DNA from: Paratinospora sagittata
Lineage: Eukaryota; Streptophyta; Magnoliopsida; Ranunculales; Menispermaceae
Assembly (NCBI GenBank): GCA_035771175.1
Contig: CM069593.1
Span: forward strand, 18,753,956-18,817,955
Direction: 5' to 3'
DNA length: 64,000 bases
Positions 23,290-34,180 of the stretch are shown one piece after another. Under the pieces are notes generated by a model. The model had not been told where the DNA came from. It searched no databases and worked only from the letters and a program-made list of their open reading frames with translations. The first letter of the stretch is position 1. Every line of letters starts with the position of its first letter. A program made the translations under genes and the position numbers.

Positions 23290-26200
23290 AGGGAGCAACC
23301 AGGGGAGTGATCGAGGGAGTGACTGAGGAAACCGAGGGAAGCAAGCAAGAGATAAACTAAGCTAGAAACTGAGGAAACAACAGGAGTGACAAAAAGAGCA
23401 ATTGAGAGAGCAACTGATAGAGTGATTGAGAGGTCAAATGAGAGAGTGACCAAGGGAGCAAACAAGGGAACGACCGAGGAAGCGATCGATGCAACAACCA
23501 AGGACGCAACCGAGGTGGCAACCAATGGAACAATCGGGGGAAGCAACCGATGGAGCAACTAAAGGAGCAACCAAGGAAGCGACCAAGGGTAGCAACCAAT
23601 AGAGCGACAGAGGGAGCAATCAAGGTGGCAACCAAAGGAGCAACTGAGGGAAGCAACCGATGGAGCGACCAAGGTTGTAACCAAGGGAGCGATCGAGGGA
23701 GCAACTGAGGAAGCAACCGACACAACAACCAAGGAAGCGACCAAGTGAGCAACCAAGGGAGTGATCGAGGTGGCAACCAATGGTGCGACCGAGGGAAGCA
23801 ACCAATGGAGCAACTGATGGAGCAACCAAGGGAGGGACCAAGGGAGGGACCAACCTACGGAGCAACTTGTGGAGCGATCAATCGGGAAACCAAGATAACA
23901 ATTGAGGGAGCAACCAAGGAAGTGAGCGAGGGAGCAACTGATGCAACAACCAAGGAAGCAACCGAGGTTGCAACCAAGGGAGCGATCGAGGGAGCAACCA
24001 AAGGAGAGAACCGAGGGAGCAATCAAAAAGCAACCGAGGGAGAAACCGAGGAAGCGATCGAGGGAGAAACCGAGGTGGCAACCAGTGGTGCGACTAAGGG
24101 AAACAACCGACGGAGCAACCGAGGGAGAGACCGAGAGAGCGACTAAGGTTGAACCCAAGGGAGCGACCAAGGTCGCAACCAAGGGAGCGGCCGAGGTCGC
24201 AACCGAGGGAGCGGCCGAGGGAGCAACCGAGGGAGCGGCCGAGGGAGCAGAGCAACCGAGGGAGCGGCCGAGGGAGCAGAGCAACCGAGGGAGCGGCCGA
24301 GGGAGCAACCGAGGGAGCGGCCGAGGGAGCGACCGAGGGAGCAACTAAGGGAGTGACCGAGGGAGCAACCGAGGGAGCAACCAAGGGAGCAATTAAGGGA
24401 GAGATCGAGGAAGCAACCGATGCACAACCAAGGGAGTGACTGAGGTGGCAACCAATGGTGCGAATAACAGAAGCAACCGATAAAGCAATCAAGGGAGCAA
24501 CCGAGAAAGCGACTGAGGGAAACAAGCAACGGAGAGAGCAACCGAGGGAGTAATCGAGGAGCAACGGAAAGAGCAACCGAGAAAGCAACCAAGGAAGCGA
24601 CCGATTTATGGAGCAACTTGTGGAGTGATCACTTGAGTAAACAAGATAGCAATCGAGGGAACAACCAAGGGAGCGAGTGATGGAGTGACCAAGGGAGTAA
24701 CCGATGAAGCGACCAAAGTTGCAACCAAAGGAGTGACCGAGGGAGCAACCAAGGGAGCGACCAAGGAAGCGACTAAGTGAGCAACCAAGGAAGCAACCGA
24801 GGTGGCAATCAATGGTGTGACAAAGGGAAGCAATCAAGGAAGTGACCAAGGGAAGCAATCAATGGCCACCAACCAAGGGAGCGACCGAGGGAAGCAATCA
24901 ACGGCTAGCAACCCAAGGTGCAAACAAGGAAGCAACCGAGGGGAGAGGGAGAAACCGAGGTAGCAATTGAGGAGCAACGGAGAGAGTAACCGAGAAAGCA
25001 ACCAAGGAAACAACTGACGGAGCAACCAAGAGAGCGACTGACCTACGAAGCAACTTGTGGTGCGATCAATCGAGCAACCAAGATAGCGATCGAGGGAGCA
25101 ACCGAGGGAGCGAGCCAAGGAGCAACCAATGGGAGCAACCAAGGAAGCAACCAAGGGAGCAATCAAAGGAGCGGTCAAGGGCAGCAACCAATGGAGCGAC
25201 CAAGGGAAGCATCAAGGAGCAACCAATGGAGCGACCAAGGGAAGCATCAAGGAGCAACCAATGGAGGAGCAATCGAGGAAGCGATCAAGGGATCAACCAA
25301 GGTGGCAACCAATGGTGCGACCGAGGGAGCGACCAAGGTTGCAACCAAGGGAGCTACCGAGGTTGCAACCAAGGGAGCTACCGAGGTTGCAACCAAGGGA
25401 GCTACCGAGGTTGCAACCAAGGGAGCGACCGAGGTTGCAACCAAGGGAGCGACCGAGGTTGCAACCAAGGGAGCGACCGAGGTTGCAACCAAGGGAGCGA
25501 CCGAGGTTGCAACCAAGGAGCCATCAATGGGAGCAACCAAGGGAGCAATCAAAGGAGCGACCAAGGGCAGCAACCAATGGAGCGACCAAGGGAAGCATCA
25601 AGGAGCAACCAATGGAGGAGCAATCGAGGAAGCGATCAAGGGAGCAACCAAGGTGGCAACCAATGGTGCGACCGAGGGAGCGACCGAGGGAGCGACCGAG
25701 GGAGCAACCAAGGGAGCGACCGAGGAAGCAACTGACGCAACAACCAAGGAAGCGACCAAATGAGCAACCGAGGTGGCAACCAATGGTGCGACCTTAGGAA
25801 GTAACCGATGGAGCAATCAAGGTAGCAACCAAGGAAGTGACCCAGGAAAGCAATTGATGGAGCAACCAAGGGAGTGACCAAAGAAGCGACTGAGGGAGCA
25901 ACTTATGAAGTGATCGGGGGAGCAATCGAGGTAACGACCAAGGAACAATAGAGAGAGCAACCGAGAAAGCAACCAAGAGAGTGACCGACGGAGCAATCGA
26001 GGGACCAACCAAGGGAGTGACTGGCCTATGGAGCAACTTGTGGAGCAATCACTTGGGCAACCAATATAGCGATCGGGGGAGCAACAAAGGGAGCGAGCAA
26101 GGAAGCAACGAAGGGAACAATCGATGGAGCAACCGAGGGAGCGACCGAGGAGCAACCGAGGGAGCGACCGAGGGAGTGACTGAAAGAGCGACCGAGGGAG

Positions 26201-28155
26201 CAATTGAGGTGGCAACCAATGGTGCAACTGAGGGAAGCAACAGATGGAGCAACCGAGGGAAGCAATCGATGGCTAGCAACCGAGGAAGCAACCGAGGGAA
26301 GCAATCGATGGCTAGCAACCGAGGGAGCAACCAAGGAAACGATCTAGGGAAGCAATCGATGGCTAGCAACCAAGGAAGTGACCGAGGGGAGCAACTAACG
26401 AAGTGACTGAGGGAGCAACCGAGAGAGTAACCGAGAAAGCAACCAAGGGAGTGACCGACGGAGCAATCAAGGGACTTCCAAGGGAGCGACTGACCTACTG
26501 AGCAACTTGTAGAGCGATCAATCGAGCATCCAAGAAAGCGATTGAGGGAGCAACCAAAGGAGCGAGCGAGGGAAGCAACCAATGGAGCGACCGAGGGAGC
26601 AATCAAGGAGCAACCGAGGGAGCAATCGAGGAAGAGATCGAGAGAGCAATCGAGGGAGTAACTGAGGTGGCAACCAATGGTGCGACCAAGGGAAGCAACC
26701 GAGGGAGCGACCAAGGTTGTAACCAAGGGAGCGACAGCGGGAGCAACCGACGCAACAACCAACAACCAAGAGAGTGACCGAGGAAGCAACCAAGAGAGTG
26801 ACCGAGGTGGCAACCAATGGTACGGCCAAGGGAAGCAACCGAGAGAGTGATCGAGGGAAGCGGCCGAGGGAGCAATCGAGGTAACGAGAGAGGGAGCAAC
26901 AGAGAGTGCAACCAAAGAGCAACCGAAGTTGCGACCACGGAAGCAACCAAGGGAGAGACCGAGGGAGAAACCAAGTTACGACCGAGGAAGCAACCAAATG
27001 AGGGACCGAGCGCAGCAACCAAGGGAGCGACCGTGGGAGCAATCAAGGAGTGACCGAGGAAGCGATCAAGGGAGCAACCAAGGAAGTGATCAAGGAGCAA
27101 CCGAGAAAGCAATCAAGGAAGCAACTGAGGAAGTGATTGAGGGAGCAAGCGAGGGAGTAACCGAGGTGGCAAGCAATGGTGCGACCGAGGGAAGCAACCG
27201 ATGGAGCGACGAAGGTTGCAACCAAAGGTGCGACCAAGGAAGCAACCAAGGGAGTGACCGAAGAAGCAATTGACACAACAACCAAAGAAGCGACCAAGGT
27301 TGCAACCCTCAGTCACTCCCTAACTGACAACCAAAGGAGAAACTGAGAGAGGAAACAAGGAAGTGATAGAGGGAGGTTGTGACCGAGGATGCAACCAAGG
27401 GATTTACACCAAGAAAGCGATCAAAGGAGCAACCAAGGAAGCAACCGAAGGAACAACCAATGGTACAACCAAGGATGCGACCAAGGGTGCTACTAAGGGA
27501 GCGATCGAGGAAGCAACCGATGCAGCAACCAAGGGTGCGACCAGGGAGCAATCAAAGGAACAACAAGGAAGCAATCAAGGGAGTGACGGATGTTGCAACC
27601 AAAGATGTGACCAAGGGAACAACCAAGGAGCATCCAAGAGAGTGACTAAGGTTACAACCCAAGGAGCAACTGAGGTTACAACCAAGAGAGAGACCTAGGT
27701 TGCAACCAAGGGAGCGATCGAGGGAAGCAACTAATGGAGCGACCAAGGGAGCGACCAAGGGAGCGACCAAGGGAGCGACCAAGGGAGCAACCTAGGGAGC
27801 GACCGAGGGAGCAACCAAAGGAGTGATCAGAGCAACCAAGGGAGCAATCGGATCAACCGAGGGAGCGATCAAAGCAACAAAGGGAATGATCAGATCAACC
27901 GAGGGAGCGACCTAGGGAACAACCGAGGGAGCTGACCAAGGAAGTAACCACGGGAGCGAGGAGCAACCGATGGAGCAACTAAGAGAGCAACCAAGGGAAC
28001 AACTGAGGTTGCAACAAAGGGAGCGTGGGATGTAGCGATCAAGGAAGCTATTGTTGTAGTGATCGAAGGAGCTACCAAAGGAGCGATTAGAGGAGAACCA
28101 AGGGAGCGATCGAGGCAGGGACCGAGACAGCGACCAAGGGAGTGATCAAGGGAGA
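23290..28155. repeat. 4.9-kb minisatellite with a 12-bp monomer
   Basis: The array consists of about 400 tandem variants of GAGCGACCGAGG. The common forms are gagcaaccgagg, gagcgaccaagg, gagcaaccaagg and gagtgaccgagg, with occasional 1-base insertions as in gggaagcaacc. The + strand has almost no T and is about three-quarters purine. Higher-order structure is visible: ggcaaccaatggtgcgacc recurs more than ten times, and gcaacttgtggagcgatca recurs near 23861, 24613, 25046, 26031 and 26502. The monomer has no stop in any frame, so all six frames stay open over hundreds of bases. It is neither the plant telomere repeat nor a known rDNA spacer. Confidence 0.92.
25320..25516. repeat. near-perfect 24-bp subarray inside the minisatellite
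   Basis: The dimer gaggttgcaaccaagggagc plus taccor gacc repeats about eight times with only a gctacc/gcgacc difference between its two halves. It is much more homogeneous than the surrounding array, which marks a recent local amplification. A 100-bp block at about 25190-25290 is also duplicated at about 25565-25660, on either side of this subarray. Confidence 0.85.
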
Positions 28156-28169
28156 CACTTGATTGTAAA

Positions 28170-28680
28170 GAAATACCAAGAAAAAAGTAGTGATTGATGA
28201 AAATAGACTAATACAAATACAAGACACTAATATAAATAATGGATAATTGGAACAAATAAAATTAAAACAAAGTGCTAAGAGGACTAGAATAAATGATTAT
28301 AAAAAAATGGAATAAAAATAAGGCTATCATTTAAAACTACAAATGATTTCAAGGAAATAAACTGTACAAAACTAAATTATTCTATAGAAAAGGTAAACCT
28401 CCGCACTAGGATTTCCCCCAGCTCAATGGCTTACATGCTTATATTCTTCGAGCATTCTTATTTTAGTCTATGTATTGATTAACAGTTATCGACTTTGGTT
28501 CTTTGTCAAGGAATTACTCTCATTTTGCGTATAAATTTTTCATTCTTTAGAAGGAGGTATGTGGTGAAAAAGAATCAAGTTGTGAACAATATCTTAGTAA
28601 TTACGAATATGTGACCCATGTAAGATGAATAAAAATCTAGATGTGTCGGTGTAACTTTAAAGGGAGTTGATGTTGCAATA
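28170..28680. repeat. right copy of the duplication flanking the satellite block
   Basis: It shares ordered words with 19400-20280 in the same orientation, including cctccgcactagg, tttcccccagctcaat, tatattcttc and aatatgtgacccatgta. It lies immediately after the last 12-bp monomers. No ORF of interest is present. Confidence 0.5.
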
Positions 28681-29350
28681 GAAGTACAACACCTAATCCT
28701 ATAAATTGCACTTCATATCTAATGTTACAAGGGTTCATCATTTCTTTTAATAGAGCGCTCTTTCTTTTCCTTCCCTCTTGTAACATTGACAACCACTCTT
28801 GTCGCATCAACCCATTAGAAGAAGTTCAGTATCCATCTACAGCAATCAGCATGAGAGACAACCACATTCAAGGATTTGAATGTTCACTTAAGAGAAAGAA
28901 AATGTGACAAGCTATTTGTAAAATGGATAAAAGAAGACAGGGAAAAAACTTACCTAGTATAGTAGCTTTCAAGCCATTCGGTCAATCATATGGGTGGAAA
29001 ATTTAAAGGTGGATCCTCGGACAGAATTAGAAGAAACAAATTAATCCAAACCATAAAAAGAAATCCCAAGACTTTACTCACTATTTGTAACAGGTGGAGA
29101 GGTTATCCTTGTGGCTCTGCTCTTTTGTCGCCAAATTTTGCATGGAAACCCTCCAGATTGCAAAACAATCTAACCAGTTTGAGATAATTACCAAATCGCC
29201 TTTTATACTTCAATTTCAGTACATTTGTCAAAGTAAAGTGCAGAAGAAACTGCCCCAGAACCCATTTTCGAAGTTCAAGTCATCATTTCCATAGGTTCAG
29301 ATTGCTACTAGCCACCATCTTCAAAGCAATTGATTCAATTATATCACTAA
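28681..29350. other. 3' flank of the methyltransferase gene
   Basis: This probably includes the 3'UTR of the minus-strand gene that ends at 29351. Two 61-66 codon frames on the plus strand have no recognisable content. Confidence 0.4.
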
Positions 29351-30781
29351 CTATGCTTCCAACTTTCTTATAGAATTTATGTATTTGCCTGGAATTGCCA
29401 TCTTCAACTGCTTGAGTATAGAATTTTGGATGTTATTTGAATAAAACCTGATAGGAGAAGCAGCCGCTACAAGAACATAATTCTCATCATTCCCAACATT
29501 TATTTCATATAACTCTGGGAAAACCTCCTGAAATGCACAAGTTATATAGTCATAGGAACACTTATTCAGTGGAATTACATTCACCACAAGTATCCCATGT
29601 TTGTGAAGAGCCAATTTAGCAGCTAAAAGCACTGGCTTCTTAACGAAATCCAATGGTGGGGCTCCTAAACCATTTTGAGCATCCATCGCGTCCAAATCAG
29701 CCATGATGACATCAAATGGACGATTACAACCATCAAAATCATCTGTATTTCTATCAGTTTCTTCTGTAACTGCAGCAGAAGCAGAATTCCCAGAAAACCT
29801 TGTGCCTGCAATATCTTTTATAACTTGAATACCATCTCCAACACAGACTCGGAGCAACTCGCCTTCAATCAAACCAAAGTACCGTTTGGCAGCCCCAAGA
29901 ACTGCTTCATCGCTTTCCACGCCAAGGACATCAAACCCTAACTGCGTACTCAGAAAGGTAAGCAGCGAACCACCCCCAACACCAACGCAGAAAGCCCGGG
30001 GCCTAGTACCTAATTGAACACAATCTTCAAGATACGAAGCAATTAAAGATAAACCAGCCACCATGGGCGGCAAGTAGGGATGAACCAAACAACTAGTATC
30101 AGGCAAGAACTCCACTTCTCCAATACCAATATCACGGGAATCCAGAACCGTATTAGGAGTGATTCGTATCTCCGTTTGAACCAGATTCGGCATTCGTCTG
30201 AATCTCAATCTCCTCCGAAACTCTCGAATCGAATCTCCCTCAACTTTATCGTGTCGACCGATTTCAACATCTTCAATCTGCATTTCTCCAACGATCGAAC
30301 CAACTCGCTTCTCGACCAATACGCTTCGAATCACGTCGTCCTCGTACGCGATAAAAGGTATTTCAGGAAAACAATTAACGAAAGACGCTTTCGGCGACAA
30401 AGCCATTAGAATAGGAATCAAGCTTTCCTCGAACTCCGTGCGAAACGAGGAGTCCTCGTGTATGAGGCGACTGTATACCGTCCGAAGATCATCGGAATCA
30501 CGAGGTAAATTTCCGACGAGAATGAGCCGAGAAATTCCAGGCGAGCTTAAGAGGAGTTGCAGGTGACCAGTTTCCGATGAGAAGATCCAATCATCCTCGC
30601 GATCATTCGGGACTATGAGCGCGGCGATTTTCGGAGGATCGGAGGTTTGAGCGGGTGAATCGTGGACAGCGATCCTCAGAAAATCTCCGTAGGAATTGGA
30701 AGATCGTCGGGGGTTTGGGAAAGTGAAGCAGATGAATTGAGAAGGAATTAGGTTTTCGAACATACCTCCATTAATGGCCAT
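29351..30781 (-). CDS. METTL13-like / spermidine-synthase-fold SAM methyltransferase
   Basis: A single uninterrupted frame encodes 476 residues; the start is the first ATG (MAINGGMFEN). The C-terminal half is the methyltransferase. VAGLSLIASYL (241-251) precedes the SAM-binding loop CVGVGGGSL (265-273), followed by the acidic residue of VLGVESD (E289), GDG at 315-317, and FDVIMADLDAMD (356-367). The ending VFPELYEINVGNDENYVLVA resembles the C-terminal domain of METTL13/eEF1A-KNMT. The N-terminal 230 residues match no domain I recognise. Known METTL13 proteins carry a second methyltransferase domain at the N-terminus, which I do not see, so this is a single-domain relative of about half the length. 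METTL13 methylates eEF1A. Substrate here is unproven, and polyamine synthesis is less likely. Confidence 0.88.
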   Translation of the reverse strand: MAINGGMFENLIPSQFICFTFPNPRRSSNSYGDFLRIAVHDSPAQTSDPPKIAALIVPNDREDDWIFSSETGHLQLLLSSPGISRLILVGNLPRDSDDLRTVYSRLIHEDSSFRTEFEESLIPILMALSPKASFVNCFPEIPFIAYEDDVIRSVLVEKRVGSIVGEMQIEDVEIGRHDKVEGDSIREFRRRLRFRRMPNLVQTEIRITPNTVLDSRDIGIGEVEFLPDTSCLVHPYLPPMVAGLSLIASYLEDCVQLGTRPRAFCVGVGGGSLLTFLSTQLGFDVLGVESDEAVLGAAKRYFGLIEGELLRVCVGDGIQVIKDIAGTRFSGNSASAAVTEETDRNTDDFDGCNRPFDVIMADLDAMDAQNGLGAPPLDFVKKPVLLAAKLALHKHGILVVNVIPLNKCSYDYITCAFQEVFPELYEINVGNDENYVLVAAASPIRFYSNNIQNSILKQLKMAIPGKYINSIRKLEA

Positions 30782-31019
30782 TCCGATACGCTCACTGGTT
30801 CTCGGACACAGATGAGCCCTCTTCGCTTGTGTCTCGAGATCTTTGTGGAAAAAGGATTATTACGAATTTGCCCTCGAATTTCAAATGAATTTAAAGTTAT
30901 TATTTTCGTAGGTTTGAGGCTATTACGGTAATAAACCCGTAATAAACTTGCGAATCTCAATCATAGCTCCCGCCTCTTACGGGATTTTCTTCAAACAGTT
31001 GCACCAACGGTTCGGATAC

Positions 31020-31478
31020 GAAGAATGATGTGCGTTTTGAGAATGAAAAAAAAAAAAGGTTTTGCTCTTCTTCCTTCAATTACTTAAAAAATGCAGAGAA
31101 GAAAAGCAAAAATAGTTCTCCCCTTTCATCTGAACATTGCATTTCAGATAACAATGAATTGCAATTCAATCAAAGTTTTCAGTTTCCCCAATTGTACTCA
31201 TATTAAAATGAATTGCACATTCAATTAATGTGAATTAATCACAACTCTTTTAAATCAATCCAGATTTATGGCTTTGTCGGATTGTTGAATGCTCCTGTTA
31301 AAATGTTCCTATAACGCACCTGTATACTAACTAAGAACAGTGCCAGCGCATGTGTGCAATTTAAGAAAATGATTAAGACAATTCTTCTTTTTCACCCCAA
31401 CTTTCTCTGGGCAGCGTTTGGTACCCAAACACGGTGCCCAAACATCATATTAGAAAAAAACTTGAAAATTAAATTACT
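31020..31478. other. intergenic DNA between the methyltransferase promoter and a MITE
   Basis: The stretch is AT-rich with poly-A near 31050. Nothing recognisable was seen. Confidence 0.4.
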
Positions 31479-31848
31479 TAGGGTTTGTTTGATAGTTAAG
31501 AATTTTTTTTTGAAAAAATAGTATTTTTTTTTGAGAAAATTTTCTAATGATTGTTTGATTGGATATAGAAAAATTTTGTTATAAATGGTTATTAATTAGT
31601 TATTCATTTATATGCTTGTAACTACTTTAAATTAGTGTATAAATTTTTTTTGATGATAAAATTTTATTTTCTCACCTTCTTTAGTTGAAAAAATTATGGT
31701 GATAAAATAGTGGACTCAAAAAAAAAAAAATTAAAATTTTTTTCTCATATCTTTGCCAACCAAACACTAGAAAATAATTTTTTCTTAAGAAAATTAATAT
31801 TTTTTCGAGAAAATTTTTATTTTCTCAACTATTAAACACACTCTAAAT
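31479..31848. mobile_element. MITE with 25-bp terminal inverted repeats
   Basis: The left end ttagggtttgtttgatagtt then aagaa pairs with the inverse of the right end: tttagagtgtgtttaatagt then tgagaa when read from 31848. The core is 320 bp and AT-rich, with further internal complementarity (gaaaaaatagtattttt / aatattttttcgagaaaat). It has hAT-like end features and no coding capacity. Confidence 0.7.
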
Positions 31849-32069
31849 GTCTTTATCAAGTTTTTCACTTTTTTGTAAAGGGAATATTGAAAAAAAATAT
31901 ATAAAATTTTTACTCTACCAAACATGTGTTTTGTGCACTACCTTAATTTTTTTACTATTTTAAAACTGAAAACAGTTTCAAGTTGCAAATCAAATGTAAC
32001 CTTATTCTTTTTAAACTTTTGAAACAGAATTTTTTAATATATGGAGCAAATTTTTATTTTTTATTTTTT

Positions 32070-32480
32070 GCCAGAAAAGAGTTATATATTGATAAAAAGA
32101 TAAAAACAAGTTTAAAGATACACTACGCAACGAAAACACGTCCCACAAAAACGTACGCCTAAAACAAACGGCTAAGGCAGCTAAATTATGAGCTATAGTG
32201 TTACTTTGTCTAGGAATATGCTGAAAGATAACCGAATTGAAATTTTGCCTCGCTGCAAGCCAAATGTCGAGCAAGATAAGCTCCACATGAGCTAGAGATC
32301 CATTCTTAGAAGATAGTTCCTAGATAACCAACTGCAGCTTCTGGTGAAAGGGAATTTCACACAAACCAGCATTCAGTCATTCTACCTTTTTCTTGAATTC
32401 TTGATCGTCAATTAGGATCCAACCTAAGCCAGCAACATGCGACCTGGGATTCCATGCAGCGTCACAAAGTAACCGCCACT
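32070..32480 (-). pseudogene. broken LINE RNase H domain (non-LTR retrotransposon fossil)
   Basis: On the minus strand, WRLLCDAAWNPRSHVAGLGW (from about 32478) is the start of a plant RVT_3-type RNase H domain. A stop follows, and at least one frame change leads to the later part, HVELILLDIW and FQHIPRQSNTIAHNLAALAV (about 32295-32150), the characteristic end of that domain. No reverse transcriptase is seen upstream, so the copy is 5'-truncated and dead. Confidence 0.75.
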
Positions 32481-33369
32481 TGCCTTCTAAACTGCTGCCA
32501 AGCCGAACAGGACTGGGATCACTTCATGCTCTCTCCAGGGGGACCTAAACGCACGAGCAATTTAATATAGTAACTATTAAATTTTAGCACAACTGCGCGA
32601 AACTTATTTCTTCACCTTTAATAAATAATTACGATCGCTCTTATACATGTTTCATAGATCATTTGGACAAATCTATTAGAAGCTTCCCACATGACCAAAG
32701 GAGATGCAAAATTTTCACGGGAAATAGAGTTATGAAAATTAAAAAATAATCCAAAAGTTTCCAAAAGTCAAGGTGGACGATATATTTTTTGAAATTTATG
32801 TGCAATGGCCTTCACAGGTACAATTTCTTTTTGTGATTTATTGATCATTCTAGAAAAATAATGTTTGATTGTTTACATTTATTAAATTACAAATATTTGA
32901 TGATTCTTCTATGACCAATGAAAATTAATTTTAATAAATGCTCATAAAAAGTTTACCATTCTTATGCCATATAACATCTCTGAAAGATAAATGGTGAAAT
33001 ATTATCCTTAGCTGATTTTGCCCGATAACGATGAGCTGTAACTGCCCCCGTCCACCCGAACCAATTTTCATTAACGTGGCAATAAGATGAAAAGACGCTT
33101 CGCCTTTATTCCGGATTTTGCCACGCTGTGCGTTTAATGGCGGTTGATCTAATAGGTTGAAGTGGATTACGACTTAAAGAAACTCCAATATTTTCAAGGG
33201 TTACGAGCACTAGGGTTAGCGCAAGAAAGTGCCACGTGTAAAACGGAAGTCAAATGTCCAATACCAAAACCCGCTTCTGGGACCATGCGAGCAAAATTAC
33301 AGCGTAGGTTTTGAAAAATAAACAGAGGGCAGTAAAGAAAAGGAGGGAAGGGGAAAAGGCGGCAAAACA

Positions 33370-34180
33370 TCGCAACTACGCGCTCAAAACTTGAAAACTT
33401 CAGATGCTAAAACTCCAACAAGGGATTCGGTTCAATCTAGAGTTTGCATATCCGTAACTTCTCGTCTTCGGCTTCAATCAAGTAGCAGGTAAGATTTCTT
33501 TTGCATCTTCGTCTATTGGTTTTCATCTTTATATCTTGAATCTCTGCTACCGGTTTCTTGATCTGGAAATTTTAAAGTTCAATCGACAATTCAGAAACAG
33601 TACCTGATAGATAAAAAATTAGTATTTTATTTCTTATTGCGTTTGTTCATGTTTTAATCAGTGATAGAATTCAATCCGCGGAAGTTTTCGTTGTATGTCT
33701 TCACTCTCATCTAAACTGTGTTAGATTCAGACTATGCATGTTTGTTTTGAATTCTTGACTAAGACGAGATTTATATGTATCCTCAGATCTTGAGTTTTTG
33801 CTCCCCGAGTCAGCACCAATACGTACATCAAATCTTCGTCAAAATCATTCCATAGTTTACTCTGTTAAAATGCTTTTTTAATAGATCAATGTTGAGACTA
33901 GCAGATTGATTCCATAGGTAGGGAACAGATTGATTCCACAGGTAGGGAACAGATTGAACTCCATTGTTAGCTCAGGAAAATTTTACGTACAATCGGTATC
34001 GTCGTTCAGAGACCACTTTGATAATCTAGTTGTGATTATCAGTTTATCTGTCATTTCGATTTATTTTTACCAATTTTCATCCACACAGAAAAGGATACTG
34101 AGTTTAGCTCCAAATCATAATTTTGCTTGTTCTCTTGCTAGGAGATTGAACATCTGCAAAATGGAAAACGAGCAGTAAAT
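33370..34180 (+). other. possible transcribed locus with a spliced leader
   Basis: A GC-richer leader-like stretch ends aagtagcag|gtaagattt at about 33489, a good donor followed by a T-rich intron-like region. A frame at 33930-34178 encodes 82 residues with one hydrophobic segment (NLVVIISLSVISIYFY) but no known family. It starts inside a perfect tandem duplication of 24 bases (33903-33926 and 33927-33950). It may be a noncoding RNA or a 5' gene remnant. Confidence 0.3.

Noticed and set aside
23274..27782. Some dozens of long ORFs (up to 288 codons) on both strands
   Set aside because: They all lie in the 12-bp satellite, where every frame is open because the monomer lacks stops. They have only tetrapeptide repeats, no domain, and overlap each other in up to six frames.
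23290..28155. CRISPR-like array
   Set aside because: The region is directly repeated with no unique spacers, and this is plant nuclear DNA.
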